This document shows positions 1 to 9,089 of a DNA stretch of 64,000 nucleotides, in pieces (position 1 is the first letter of the stretch; each line of letters begins with the position of its first letter). This DNA is from Rhizobiaceae bacterium MnEN-MB40S (GTDB lineage Bacteria > Pseudomonadota > Alphaproteobacteria > Rhizobiales > Rhizobiaceae). The stretch spans positions 62,001 to 126,000 of the forward strand of contig BRLC01000016.1 of assembly GCA_024343425.1 (NCBI GenBank). The letters are read 5' to 3'. The notes under the pieces are model-generated. The model was not told the origin of the DNA, searched no databases, and saw nothing but the letters and a program-made list of their open reading frames with translations. A program made the translations under genes and the position numbers.

Positions 1-141
1 CTGCCGGTGGGCCTTGCGCTTCTGGCCTTTCGCGGCCTGCAGGCGATGATCCAGATCTGGACGGGCCAACGCGACCTGATCATCGCCGGCCACGAGGCGG
101 AAGATCTCGTCGCCGAAAATCGCAACGTGCTGAAGGACTGA
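1..141 (+). CDS. TRAP transporter small permease (DctQ type), C-terminal fragment
   Basis: Only the last 46 codons are in the window; they read in frame 1 to a TGA at 139-141. The fragment starts inside a hydrophobic helix (LPVGLALLAF) and ends in a short charged tail, as DctQ small permeases do. It lies 6 bases before a DctM-type large permease, which is the usual dctQ-dctM order, so the TRAP family assignment rests mainly on context. In TRAP systems the small membrane subunit joins the large permease to receive substrate from a periplasmic binding protein. The binding protein gene is presumably further left, so the substrate cannot be read from this window. Confidence 0.75.
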   Translation: MPVGLALLAFRGLQAMIQIWTGQRDLIIAGHEAEDLVAENRNVLKD

Positions 142-147
142 TTCGAG

Positions 148-1764
148 ATGACCGCCGCCATTCTCTTTGTCCTTGTTCTCGTCCTGCTGTTTCTCGGCGT
201 TCCCGTCGCCGTGGCTCTGGGGCTGTCATCCATCCTCATCATCGCCTTCTTCTCGGCGGACTCCATGTCGTCCGTGGCGCTGCAGCTCTTCACCGCGTCG
301 CAAAACTACACGCTGCTCGCCATTCCCTTCTTTGTTCTCGCCTCCGCCTTCATGTCGACGGGAGGCGTCGCCAACCGGATCATCCGCTTCGCGATCGCGG
401 CCGTCGGCAGTTTTCGCGGCGGGCTCGCCATGGCGAGCGTTCTGGCCTGCATGCTGTTTGCGGCGCTCTCGGGATCGTCGCCCGCAACCGTCGTCGCAAT
501 CGGCACGATCGCCATCGCGGGCATGCGCCAGGTCGGCTACTCAAAGGAATTCGCCTCCGGCGTGATCGCCAATGCAGGGACGCTCGGCATCCTCATTCCG
601 CCGTCGATCGTGATGGTCGTCTATTCGGCCGCGACCGATGTCTCTGTCGGACGGATGTTCCTGGCCGGCGTCATTCCGGGCATCGTCGCCGGTCTGATGC
701 TTATGATCGCGATCTATGTCATGGCCCGCTACAAGAACCTGCCCGCCGAACCCTGGAAGGGCGTGCACGAACTGATCGAGGGCGGAAAACAGGCCGGCTG
801 GGGCATGTTCCTGATCATCATCATTCTCGGCGGCATCTATGGCGGCGTCTTCACGCCCACGGAAGCGGCCGCGGTGGCCGCCGTCTACGCCTTCTTCGTG
901 GCGATCTTCATCTATCGCGACATGGGTCCGATGAAGGACATCCCCTGGGTATCAGAAACCGATTCCGACAGCCGGCGCGTCGGCTTCTCGGCGACGGTCT
1001 ACGGCATCGCCTTCTTCTTCGTCTGGATGATCCTGTCATTCTTTGCGACCGCCGATTCCGAAACCGTGACGCTTACCCACCGCTTCTGGGCCGGGGTGGT
1101 CCTGTCCGTCGCCATCACCATCGCCTATGCGCTGTGGCGGGGAACCGGCGGCGTTGCCGCCATACCGTCCTATCTTACAGCGGGATTTCCGGTCTGGGGA
1201 CGCAATCTCGGCCTGATGGGACGGAACTTCTTCCGCGCCTTCTTCAACGAGGAAACCCGCAAGGTCATGGTCGACGCCTCGCGCACGACCATCATGCTGA
1301 TGTTCATCATCGTCAATGCGCTGCTGTTCGCCCATGTGCTGACTGGAGAGCGTATTCCGCAGTCGATCGCGGAAACGATGATCGGCATCGGCTTCAACTG
1401 GTTCACCTTCCTGATCGCCGTCAACGTGCTGCTTCTGATCGGGGGTCAGTTCATGGAGCCGTCAGGCCTGCTGCTGATCGTGGCGCCGGTGGTGTTCCCG
1501 ATCGCCATGGAGCTCGGCGTCGATCCGGTGCATCTCGGCATCATCATGGTGGTGAACATGGAAATCGGCATGATCACGCCGCCGATCGGGCTCAACCTCT
1601 TCGTCACGTCAGGCATAACGGGGATGAGCTTGATGCAGGTGGTCAAGGCGGCGCTTCCGTTCGTCGCCGTGCTGTTTGTCTTCCTGATCCTCGTGACCTA
1701 TCTGCCGGCGCTTTCGACCACGCTGCCCTATGCGCTGATGGGGCCGGAGATCGTCACGCGGTAG
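148..1764 (+). CDS. TRAP transporter large permease (DctM), enlarged form
   Basis: This 538-residue multi-spanning membrane protein is a DctM large permease, which moves organic acids or related solutes inward with sodium. The family signature GTLGILIPPS lies at residues 144-153, and a similar TPPIG segment near the C-terminus marks the second half of the inverted repeat. Usual DctM proteins have about 425 residues. The excess of roughly 110 residues lies between about 260 and 372, after the GVFTPTEAAA segment, and includes two more hydrophobic helices (about 285-300 and 313-330). The gene starts 6 bases after the dctQ fragment, so the two are almost certainly co-transcribed. It converges with the aminotransferase gene that follows. 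The substrate is unknown. Confidence 0.93.
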   Translation: MTAAILFVLVLVLLFLGVPVAVALGLSSILIIAFFSADSMSSVALQLFTASQNYTLLAIPFFVLASAFMSTGGVANRIIRFAIAAVGSFRGGLAMASVLACMLFAALSGSSPATVVAIGTIAIAGMRQVGYSKEFASGVIANAGTLGILIPPSIVMVVYSAATDVSVGRMFLAGVIPGIVAGLMLMIAIYVMARYKNLPAEPWKGVHELIEGGKQAGWGMFLIIIILGGIYGGVFTPTEAAAVAAVYAFFVAIFIYRDMGPMKDIPWVSETDSDSRRVGFSATVYGIAFFFVWMILSFFATADSETVTLTHRFWAGVVLSVAITIAYALWRGTGGVAAIPSYLTAGFPVWGRNLGLMGRNFFRAFFNEETRKVMVDASRTTIMLMFIIVNALLFAHVLTGERIPQSIAETMIGIGFNWFTFLIAVNVLLLIGGQFMEPSGLLLIVAPVVFPIAMELGVDPVHLGIIMVVNMEIGMITPPIGLNLFVTSGITGMSLMQVVKAALPFVAVLFVFLILVTYLPALSTTLPYALMGPEIVTR

Positions 1765-1782
1765 GCGGCGGCCAATTCGGCG

Positions 1783-2952
1783 TCACGCCGCGTTGAGAAA
1801 CCGGTCAATCCGCTCGATCGCGGCGACGATGTCATCGTCGGAAGCGGCGCAGGAGAGGCGGATATAGCCTTCGCCGAGCGTGCCGAAATCGGGCCCGCCA
1901 ACGGTGGCGACGCCGGTTTCCTCAAGGAGGGCCGAGGCAAGTTTTTTGGATTTCCAGCCGGTGTCGCGAATATTGGCGAAGGCGTAGAAGGCGCCCTTGG
2001 GCAGGATGCAGCTCACGCCCTTCACGCCTTCCAGCTTTTCGGTCACCAGCCTGCGGCGCCGGTCGAATGAGGCGATCATCGCGTCGACCTCGTCCTGCGG
2101 GCCGTCGATCGCGGCAACGCCGGCGAACTGGCTTGGCGCATTGACGCAGGACCAGCAATTGACGGCAAGCTTGCGCACATTGTCATAAAGACCGTCCGGC
2201 CAGATCGACCAGCCCATGCGCCATCCGGTCATCGCCCAGGTCTTGGACCAGCCGTTGAGCACGATCAGCCGGTCGCGGATTTCCGGAAAGGTCAACAGCG
2301 ACGTATGCGTTTCGCCGTCATAGGTCATGACGTCGTAGATTTCGTCCGAGAGGATCGCGACCTCGGGGAATTTTTCAAGACCCGCAACCAGCTTCTCGAT
2401 CTCGGCGCGGGGCGTTACGCCTCCCGTGGGATTGGCCGGCGAATTGATGATCAGCAACCGGGTGCGCTCAGTGATCAGCGACAGTGTTTCCTCGGCGGAG
2501 AAGGCGAAACCGTTTTCCTCCCGAATCGGCACCGGCACGGCCGTCGCGCCCGTATAGTCGATCATCGAACGGTAGATCGGAAAGCCGGGGTCGGGATAGA
2601 GGATTTCGGCGTCCGGCTCGCCAAACATGATGATCGCCGCAAACATGGTCGGCTTGCCGCCGGGCATGATCATCACGCGATCCGCCGGGACCTCGACGCC
2701 GGTCGTGGTCAGGGTTCGGCGAACGACGGCTTCGCGGGTCGCCTGCAATCCGTTAGCGGGCGTATAGCCATGCTGGCCGTCGCGCAGCGCCTTCACGGCC
2801 GCCTCGACGATATGCGCCGGCGTCTTGAAGTCCGGCTGGCCGATTCCGAGATTGATGACGTCCCGGCCCGAAGCCTGCAAGGCTGCTGCGCGGGCAAGTA
2901 CGGCGAAGGCGTTTTCCTCTCCCAGGCGGTCGAAGGCCGCAACGGTTTTCAC
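1783..2952 (-). CDS. PLP-dependent aminotransferase, class I/II
   Basis: This is a 389-residue fold-type I aminotransferase of the aspartate/aromatic family, which transfers an amino group between an amino acid and a 2-oxo acid. Visible marks are NPTGG at 174-178, SDEIY at 202-206 and the PLP lysine K237 in SKTWAMTGWRMGW; the substrate-binding arginine lies in YIRLSC near the C-terminus. The length is normal for the family. The gene stands alone on the minus strand, convergent with the TRAP permease and divergent from the acetyltransferase. The exact amino donor cannot be read from the sequence; many paralogues of this type occur in rhizobial genomes. Confidence 0.93.
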   Translation of the reverse strand: MKTVAAFDRLGEENAFAVLARAAALQASGRDVINLGIGQPDFKTPAHIVEAAVKALRDGQHGYTPANGLQATREAVVRRTLTTTGVEVPADRVMIMPGGKPTMFAAIIMFGEPDAEILYPDPGFPIYRSMIDYTGATAVPVPIREENGFAFSAEETLSLITERTRLLIINSPANPTGGVTPRAEIEKLVAGLEKFPEVAILSDEIYDVMTYDGETHTSLLTFPEIRDRLIVLNGWSKTWAMTGWRMGWSIWPDGLYDNVRKLAVNCWSCVNAPSQFAGVAAIDGPQDEVDAMIASFDRRRRLVTEKLEGVKGVSCILPKGAFYAFANIRDTGWKSKKLASALLEETGVATVGGPDFGTLGEGYIRLSCAASDDDIVAAIERIDRFLNAA

Positions 2953-3055
2953 ATCTCTCTCCCAAAACTCAATGGACTGTCCGTGACCTGTTCGATCTGG
3001 TCACGACCTGCTCTAACCTGTAGATGAATATCCGTAAACATGCAGATCGGGCGCA

Positions 3056-3754
3056 ATGGCAGGAAACCTCGAACACTGGACCGGATGTCCCCGGCCTGAA
3101 CGCACGGCGCTGGAAGGCCGCTTTGCCCGACTGGAGCCGCTGTCGGCGGCCGCGCACGGGGACGGTCTGTTTTCCGCCGCGACTATGGACGACGCAGCCG
3201 CGCGCTTCACCTATCTGCCGGAGATTCCGCCGTCCTCCCGCGCCGATTTCCAGCCCTGGCTCGAAACCGCGCAGGCAAGCGATGATCCGCTCTACTTCGT
3301 CGTGATCGACAAGGCGAACGGCGCCGTTGGCGGCCGCCAGACCCTGATGCGAATCACCGAAGGGATGGGCGTCATCGAGATCGGCCATATCTACTGGAGC
3401 AGCCTGATCGCCCGAACGCCGGTCACGACCGAGGCCTTTTTCCTGTTTGCGCGCTATGTGTTCGACACGCTCGGCTATCGGCGTTTCGAATGGAAATGCG
3501 ACAATGCGAACGCGCCCTCGAAACGCGCGGTGCTGCGTTTCGGCATGACGCCGGAAGGCGTTTTCAGGCAGGCCGCTGTCGTCAAGGGCAGAAACCGCGA
3601 CACCGCGTGGTTCTCGATCATCGATGCCGAGTGGCCGGTTCTTCGCAACGCGTTCGAACAATGGCTCGACCCTGCGAATTTCGATGGTGAGGGCAGGCAG
3701 TTCCGAAGGCTTGAAGAGATGAGACCGGAAAGGACGTCCAATGACCAGGAATGA
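3056..3754 (+). CDS. GNAT family N-acetyltransferase, RimJ/RimL type
   Basis: The 232-residue protein reads as a RimJ/RimL-like acetyl-CoA transferase. It has the family's N-terminal LEGRFARLEPL segment, a central beta strand IEIGHIYW, and the later block with CDNANAPSKRAVLRFGM, where the asparagine and the following helix contact acetyl-CoA and substrate. Enzymes of this type acetylate the N-terminus of ribosomal proteins or small amine substrates; the substrate here is not known. No strong ribosome binding site precedes the ATG, which was chosen because the conserved N-terminus begins there. The stop lies inside the next small gene (14-base overlap), so the two are probably translated together. 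Confidence 0.85.
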   Translation: MAGNLEHWTGCPRPERTALEGRFARLEPLSAAAHGDGLFSAATMDDAAARFTYLPEIPPSSRADFQPWLETAQASDDPLYFVVIDKANGAVGGRQTLMRITEGMGVIEIGHIYWSSLIARTPVTTEAFFLFARYVFDTLGYRRFEWKCDNANAPSKRAVLRFGMTPEGVFRQAAVVKGRNRDTAWFSIIDAEWPVLRNAFEQWLDPANFDGEGRQFRRLEEMRPERTSNDQE

Positions 3755-3962
3755 CCGCGCCTCCGCGATCGCGGCGGCGATCATCCTCGCCGGGGCCTTC
3801 GGCCTGTTCTACTTCATGCCGCAGATCATGCTGTTTCTCGGCGGAATCTCACCCTGGCTCGCCATCGTGATCGCCGTGCTGTGCGTGCTCGCCTTCTTCG
3901 CCGTCTTCTGGCTGCGCGGCCTTTACAAGCGGCGCCGTGACGGCGGCCCGGATGAAAGCTGA
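3741..3962 (+). CDS. small two-helix membrane protein, unknown function
   Basis: This 73-residue protein has two hydrophobic helices (about residues 9-30 and 39-58) and a basic C-terminal tail, KRRRDGG. It overlaps the end of the acetyltransferase gene by 14 bases in another frame. The overlap, the clear membrane pattern and the normal codon choice support a real gene. I recognise no family. The topology suggests a small inner-membrane protein with the basic tail in the cytoplasm. It could be a conserved hypothetical of the order, but this cannot be checked here. Confidence 0.65.
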   Translation: MTRNDRASAIAAAIILAGAFGLFYFMPQIMLFLGGISPWLAIVIAVLCVLAFFAVFWLRGLYKRRRDGGPDES

Positions 3963-3973
3963 ACGGTCGCCGG

Positions 3974-5014
3974 TTACTGCAGCTCCTTCCTGACGATCGC
4001 GGCGCCGTCCGCCATGGCCTTCATCTTGCCGTAGGCGATGTCGCGCGGCAGGTATTTCAGACCGCAGTCGGGCGCGATGACGATCTTGTCCGCCGGGTGA
4101 TGCTTCAGGCCCTTTCGAATGCGCTCGGCGACCACGTCGGGCGTTTCAACGGTCATATCGGAGAGATCGAGCACGCCGAGGATGATCGTCTTGTCGGGCA
4201 GCGTTTCCAGCACGCTGCAATCCAGGTTGGACTGTGCCGTTTCGATCGATACGGCGTTGCATGTGCAGGATGAAAACTGCGGCAGAAAGGAATAGCCTTC
4301 CGGACGTTCGTGGATGATCGCCGCATAACCGAAGCAGATGTGCACGGCGGTCTCGCCCTCGACGCCGTCAAGCGCCCGGTTCAACGCTTCAAGTCCGTAT
4401 TCTTCCGCCTTCTGCGGCCGCGCCTGCATGTAGGGTTCGTCGAGCTGGACGATATCCGCGCCGGCTGCAAACAGGTCGCGAACTTCCTCGTTGACGGCCG
4501 CCGCGTAGTCCATCGCCATTTCGGCGTCGCTGTCGTAGAAGTCATTCTGCGCCTGCTGCGACATGGTGTAGGGGCCGGGCACGGTGATCTTGATGCGGCG
4601 GTCGGTGTTGGCGCGCAGGAATTTCACGTCCTCGACCTCAACGGCATGTTTGCGGCGGATCTTTCCGACCACGCGCGGCACCGGATTGGGATGGCCGGAC
4701 CGGTCGAGCGCGGTTCCCGGATTGTCGATGTCGACGCCTTCAAGCGCGGTTGCAAAGCGGTTGGAATAGCTCTCCCGGCGCTGCTCGCCGTCGGTAATGA
4801 TGTCCAGACCGGCGCGCTCCTGATCGCGGATTGCCAGCAGCGTCGCGTCGTTCTGGGCCTCCTCCAGAAACTCGGGGTCGACACGCCACAATTCCCGGGC
4901 GCGGGTTCTCGGCGGAAACCGGCCGGCAAGCTTGTCGCGGTCAATCAGCCATTGCGGCATGGCGTAGGAGCCGACGAGAGATGTCGGCAGCAGGATTTTG
5001 TTGGCGTCGCTCAA
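3974..5014 (-). CDS. cobalamin-independent methionine synthase C-terminal domain family protein
   Basis: The protein of 346 residues matches the short, stand-alone relatives of the MetE C-terminal domain (COG0620). The zinc site of MetE is recognisable as H225 and C227 (HIC), E258 and C317 (PDCG). These proteins share the barrel of MetE but lack its N-terminal half; some may transfer methyl groups from simpler donors than folylpolyglutamate. I chose the TTG start at 5014 because a strong site, GGAGGAG, lies 7 bases before it; an upstream ATG at 5065 would add 17 unconserved residues. The gene stands downstream of the NicO pair on the same strand but 120 bases away. Whether it makes methionine in the cell is uncertain. 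Confidence 0.85.
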   Translation of the reverse strand: MSDANKILLPTSLVGSYAMPQWLIDRDKLAGRFPPRTRARELWRVDPEFLEEAQNDATLLAIRDQERAGLDIITDGEQRRESYSNRFATALEGVDIDNPGTALDRSGHPNPVPRVVGKIRRKHAVEVEDVKFLRANTDRRIKITVPGPYTMSQQAQNDFYDSDAEMAMDYAAAVNEEVRDLFAAGADIVQLDEPYMQARPQKAEEYGLEALNRALDGVEGETAVHICFGYAAIIHERPEGYSFLPQFSSCTCNAVSIETAQSNLDCSVLETLPDKTIILGVLDLSDMTVETPDVVAERIRKGLKHHPADKIVIAPDCGLKYLPRDIAYGKMKAMADGAAIVRKELQ

Positions 5015-5137
5015 AGTATTCTCCTCCCATGTGGCGATACGGCGTAGCCGTTCAGGAAGGAGCAATACGCGATTATCGACGGGGCGGCTAGACGGGAGAC
5101 GCCTAAGGTCGTTCCGTCAGGCAGGCGAACGAAAACG

Positions 5138-6100
5138 CTACGCCTGGAGCGCGGCGGTCAGCAGCGTGAGGCCGAGAATCAGAACCAGCGCGGCGCCGAC
5201 GATCTCGATGACATGGGTGACCCGCATGGCCGCTGATTCCGAGCTTGCGAAACGGACTGCGACCCCTTTGGCGGTCACGGCCAGCGTGGCGAGCATGGAA
5301 ACGGTGATTGCGGTTCCGATCGACATGGAGGCTACGGACAGGAGTCCGCCAAGATAGAGGCCGTTCAGAAGCGCGAAGGTCAGCACGATCAGCGCGCCGG
5401 AACAGGGCCTGAGGCCGACCGCAACGATGGCCGACCAGGCGCCGCGCAGATCGAAATCCGCCGACTGGAGCTTGACCGGATCCGGCGCATGGGAGTGACC
5501 GCAGGTCGCGCATGTTCCATCCGGACCGATGTCGTGATGGTGATGGCCGTCATGCGCCGGCGACGGACGCAACTTGCGCACCAGCAGCCAGCCGCCGAAA
5601 GCCGCGATCAAGGCGTAGCTGGCGAGTTCGAGCCACCAGGTGGCGACGGTCATGGAAATACCGCTGCCGCGCAGCGCGAAATAGGTGAGGCCCACGACGC
5701 CGATCGCGACAAGCCCCTGCATGATTGCGGCGAGAAAGGAAATCGCGACGCCGCGGCGCAACGCCTGCTCGTTGGCGATCAGATAGGAGGAAATCACGGC
5801 CTTGCCGTGCCCGGGACCAGCGGCGTGGAAGACGCCATAGCTGAAGGACAGTCCGATAAGGACCCAGAGTTTCGTCGGGTCGTCGCGCATCGCCTTGAGC
5901 GCCGTCGAAAGCGACCGGTAGAAAGTCTGTTGCTGCGTATTGATCCAGCTCATGACGGAGCCGAACAGGCCGTCCGTCCTGATGGCGGGCTCCGCCGCGC
6001 CAATGCCGAGAGACGACTGGGCGAGCGCTGCGTCGGACAGCGCCAGAGCGAGCGCGCAGGCGGCGCAAATCAGGATCGCGGTCTTGCATCCGTCAGACAT
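5138..6100 (-). CDS. NicO/RcnA-like nickel-cobalt efflux permease
   Basis: The 320-residue protein has an N-terminal hydrophobic leader and about six further membrane helices, with the NicO family motif HAAGPGHGKAVI and a second GLRPCSGALIVL motif. A cytoplasmic loop between the halves is rich in histidine and cysteine (GHHHHDIG and CATCGHSH), as expected for metal binding. RcnA-type proteins export nickel or cobalt. The gene overlaps the upstream DUF1007 gene by one base (TGATG), so the two are translated as a pair. DUF1007 proteins are common partners of this permease type. The metal specificity is inferred from the family only; no RcnR/CsoR-type regulator is adjacent. Confidence 0.88.
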   Translation of the reverse strand: MSDGCKTAILICAACALALALSDAALAQSSLGIGAAEPAIRTDGLFGSVMSWINTQQQTFYRSLSTALKAMRDDPTKLWVLIGLSFSYGVFHAAGPGHGKAVISSYLIANEQALRRGVAISFLAAIMQGLVAIGVVGLTYFALRGSGISMTVATWWLELASYALIAAFGGWLLVRKLRPSPAHDGHHHHDIGPDGTCATCGHSHAPDPVKLQSADFDLRGAWSAIVAVGLRPCSGALIVLTFALLNGLYLGGLLSVASMSIGTAITVSMLATLAVTAKGVAVRFASSESAAMRVTHVIEIVGAALVLILGLTLLTAALQA

Positions 6101-6735
6101 CAGCAGGATATTTGCAGCCTGGTGGCGAAGAATTTCGAGGAATCATTGCCTGCCGGATCGTTGAAGAAGGCGTCGGTGAGCATGTCCTGGTTCTCTGCGA
6201 TGATCTCGTCGGCGTCGGGCCTGATCACCTTGCGACTGCATGCGCCTGCATCGCCCTTGATGACCATGTCCTCGTCGTTGAAGAACTCTATCGCGGTGTA
6301 CATCGTCGGATCGTAGGTCCCGAAGGACATGTCGCCAGTCAGGGACATTTTTTCTGACGGCCTAACCGCGAAGAAGAGCAGCAATTGCCCGTCCTGGAAA
6401 TCCGCGTGGATGACATCAGGCGGCGTGACGCTGATTTCCTTGCCGTCCTTGGTCACGAAGGTGAAATAATTGTAGTCCGCCAGTGAATCCTTGATCACAG
6501 TGCCGACTTCCGCGAGTTCGTCGTCCGCGAGCTCGAGATCGGCGTTGGCGTCGAAATCCAGCATGACGGTCGAGGAAAACAGCTCGTCGAAGCGCCACAC
6601 ATGGCGGAGTTGGTCGACGCCGCCCTTGTCGTCGATGATCACCTCAAGCCGGGCCTCCGCAAAGACGTGCGGATGGGCGCCGGCCGCCGAAGCGGAAGCA
6701 ATGGCGAGGCATCCTGCTGTTATCAGCGTCTTCAT
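6100..6735 (-). CDS. DUF1007 family periplasmic protein
   Basis: The protein has 211 residues and a clear signal peptide, with cleavage likely after the SAAGA segment near residue 20. The mature N-terminus HPHVF, with two histidines next to the cleavage site, is the hallmark of the DUF1007 family and may bind metal. The rest is acidic and beta-rich. It is the first gene of a two-gene operon with the NicO-type permease, to which it is joined by a TGATG overlap. A role as a periplasmic metal-binding partner of the exporter is an inference from this pairing. The family has no firmly established function. Confidence 0.85.
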   Translation of the reverse strand: MKTLITAGCLAIASASAAGAHPHVFAEARLEVIIDDKGGVDQLRHVWRFDELFSSTVMLDFDANADLELADDELAEVGTVIKDSLADYNYFTFVTKDGKEISVTPPDVIHADFQDGQLLLFFAVRPSEKMSLTGDMSFGTYDPTMYTAIEFFNDEDMVIKGDAGACSRKVIRPDADEIIAENQDMLTDAFFNDPAGNDSSKFFATRLQISC

Positions 6736-6844
6736 GCGATCGGATCTTTCACGGAATCGACAATCCTTGTGTGCTGGCAGACGATTGAGGCGGTTGTTTG
6801 ATCGCTTCGATCATACTACCCCGCTTGCGCCGGGGATGCACCTG

Positions 6845-7756
6845 CTACGATGACGCATGGCAGCCGGGATTCTGTTTGAACCACGCCGCCATGAAGTCGA
6901 CGAAGGCCCGCACCTTGGCAGGCAGGTAGCGCCGGTGCGGATAGACTGCGTAGATGCCGGAATCGTCCGGCAGGCGATCCTCGAACAGGCTCAGGATTTC
7001 ACCGCTGCGGATCGCCGGCCAGGCGATGAAATCCGGCAACAGGGCGACGCCCAGTCCCGACCGGACGGCTTCCAGGCTGGCCATCGGGCTGTTGACCTCC
7101 ATCGGTCCCTTCACCGTTACCGAGACCATCGCGCCGTTCCTGCCCTTGAACTGCCAGTTGTTGAGCGACTTTGTGTTGGTGTCGGTGATGCAGGCAACCC
7201 GCGCAAGATCCGTGGGGTCCTTGAGATCCGTGTGGCCGGCCATGAAGTCTGGGCTGGCGCAAACGAAGACCCGGAACGGCGCCAGCTTGCGGGCGATCAG
7301 TCCGGAATCGGCCAGGCGGGTGATGCGGATGGCGACGTCGAAACCTTCCTCGACAAGATCGACGAAACGGTCTTCGGAGGTGATCTCCAGCCTGATTTCG
7401 GGATTGGCCTTTGCGAACTCCACCATGCAGCGTCCGACCTGCGCGTCCGTGAAGGTGCGCGGCGCGGAAATGCGGATCGTGCCTTTCAGGTCGGCGTTGT
7501 TCTCGCGCACGAGATCCGCCAGGTTATCGATCTCCTTCAGGATGTCGGAGGCGGTGCGGTAATAGGTGTGGCCGGCTTCCGTCAGGGAAAACTGGCGGGT
7601 CGTCCGGTTGAGAAGCAGGGCTCCGAGGTCGTCTTCCAGTTCGCGGACATATTTCGAAAGCAGCGCTTTCGAGCGACCGTTCTTGCGGGCGGCGGCGGAA
7701 AATCCCTCGGCTTCGACGACATCGATGAAAGCGCGAATTCTGGTCAGCGAATCCAT
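6845..7756 (-). CDS. LysR family transcriptional regulator
   Basis: The protein has 303 residues. Residues 1-60 form the winged helix-turn-helix (MDSLTRIRAF, then FSAAARKNGRSKALLSKYV), and the remainder is the two-lobed effector domain, including GTIRISAPRTF. The ATG at 7756 was chosen because the helix-turn-helix begins there; an upstream extension would run into the amidase gene. Only two bases separate the amidase stop from this start, so the regulator is the second gene of an amidase operon rather than divergent from its target, which is less common for LysR proteins. The ligand is unknown. It resembles the CrgA/AaeR-like branch with short linker. Confidence 0.9.
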   Translation of the reverse strand: MDSLTRIRAFIDVVEAEGFSAAARKNGRSKALLSKYVRELEDDLGALLLNRTTRQFSLTEAGHTYYRTASDILKEIDNLADLVRENNADLKGTIRISAPRTFTDAQVGRCMVEFAKANPEIRLEITSEDRFVDLVEEGFDVAIRITRLADSGLIARKLAPFRVFVCASPDFMAGHTDLKDPTDLARVACITDTNTKSLNNWQFKGRNGAMVSVTVKGPMEVNSPMASLEAVRSGLGVALLPDFIAWPAIRSGEILSLFEDRLPDDSGIYAVYPHRRYLPAKVRAFVDFMAAWFKQNPGCHASS

Positions 7757-7758
7757 GA

Positions 7759-8958
7759 TCAACTCCCGTGGGCGGCCACGAGGATCCGCCGGCCCAGCCG
7801 CAGCAGGGCCCGGTCGGACCCGGCGGGCCCGAACAGCGACAATCCGAACGGCGCGTCCGACACCGTCGCCATCGGCAGGGTCAGTTGCGGCATGCCGGTC
7901 AATCCCGAAAGGCACAACATGCGCAGCGCCCGTTCGCGATAATCCTGGACGGCTTCGAAGGACGCCTCTGCGAGCGGCGCCGGTCCCGGCATGGTCGGCA
8001 TGAGGATCAGGCCGTCGTCGCCGAGCAATTGCTCGACTTCCCCCGTCAGGTCCCGCCTGCGCCGCGTTTCTTCTTCATAGGCCTTGAGGTCTATGGTCGC
8101 GCCATAGTCAAAACGTTCCTTGACGCCCGGTCCGAGGTTGCGATCCTTCACGGATATCCAGGCGCCATGTTCGCGCCAGGCTTCATGGGCCTGGATGTTT
8201 CGAAAGCACCAGTATCTCTGATCGGCGTCGAGGCTTTTAATTGCTGTTTCACCAGCTGCGCCAAGCACGCCCTGAGCCTGTGCGAGCATGGTTTCATAGG
8301 CCTCTCGCGCGTCCGGTCCGAGAAGCAGGGCTTCCAACTCCGGCAGTCGCATGACGCGGGTGAACCGTGCGTCGCAATCCGGCAGCAACAGGCCGGCGAC
8401 GCGCTCGTAGAGGTCCATATCGCGCGCGAACCAGCCGAAGACATCAAGGCTGGGGGAGAGCGGCATCGTTCCTTCGAGAGATATCACGCCGTGTGTCGCC
8501 CGAAGTCCGATCAGGCCGCAGAACGACGCCGGGCCGCGGATCGAGCCGCCTGTGTCGGAACCTGTCGCAATGTCGGCCAGGCCCGCCGCCACAGCGGCCG
8601 CCGAACCGGAGGAAGAACCGCCGGTGACGCGGTCCGGCGCAGCCGGATTGACGGGTCTCGGATAATGCGCGTTATGGCCGGTCAGGGAAAAGGCCAGCTC
8701 GTCGGTCTGGGTCTTGCCAGTGAACCTGGCGCTCGCGTCCAGCAGGATCTGAACGGACGGCGCCGTGCGCTCTGCCGGGCGAGATTCGTTTTTCCAGTCG
8801 GGATTGCCCCGGCCGGTGACGTAGCCCGCCACATCGTAGATATCCTTGACCGCGAGACTGCAACCCTCAAGCGGTCCCGCACTGCTGGACGCGACCTCCG
8901 GTCCGGGGTTCTCCATGTATGCGTTCCAGGCGTCGGATGGCATTGTTGTCGTGCTCAT
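7759..8958 (-). CDS. amidase signature family hydrolase
   Basis: The 399-residue enzyme carries the full Ser-cisSer-Lys triad of the amidase signature family: K38 in AVKDIYD, S115 in GGSSSGSA and nucleophile S139 in DTGGSIR. The 24-residue spacing between the serines is that of the family. Such enzymes hydrolyse carboxylic amides; this short form resembles the AtzE/indoleacetamide group but the substrate cannot be told. It is the first gene of an operon with a LysR regulator, which starts two bases after its stop. It diverges from the ornithine decarboxylase gene, with 530 bases between the two starts. Confidence 0.92.
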   Translation of the reverse strand: MSTTTMPSDAWNAYMENPGPEVASSSAGPLEGCSLAVKDIYDVAGYVTGRGNPDWKNESRPAERTAPSVQILLDASARFTGKTQTDELAFSLTGHNAHYPRPVNPAAPDRVTGGSSSGSAAAVAAGLADIATGSDTGGSIRGPASFCGLIGLRATHGVISLEGTMPLSPSLDVFGWFARDMDLYERVAGLLLPDCDARFTRVMRLPELEALLLGPDAREAYETMLAQAQGVLGAAGETAIKSLDADQRYWCFRNIQAHEAWREHGAWISVKDRNLGPGVKERFDYGATIDLKAYEEETRRRRDLTGEVEQLLGDDGLILMPTMPGPAPLAEASFEAVQDYRERALRMLCLSGLTGMPQLTLPMATVSDAPFGLSLFGPAGSDRALLRLGRRILVAAHGS

Positions 8959-9089
8959 TGTCTCAATAAACTGAACTGTGGCTTATATGTCGTTCAACGA
9001 AATTGGATGCAATACAGCCATGCAGATTCGTTGCAAGTTTTTACTTGATTATGACAGCGGCAGCGATTATCTGCGTCTTGCCCAAAGTC

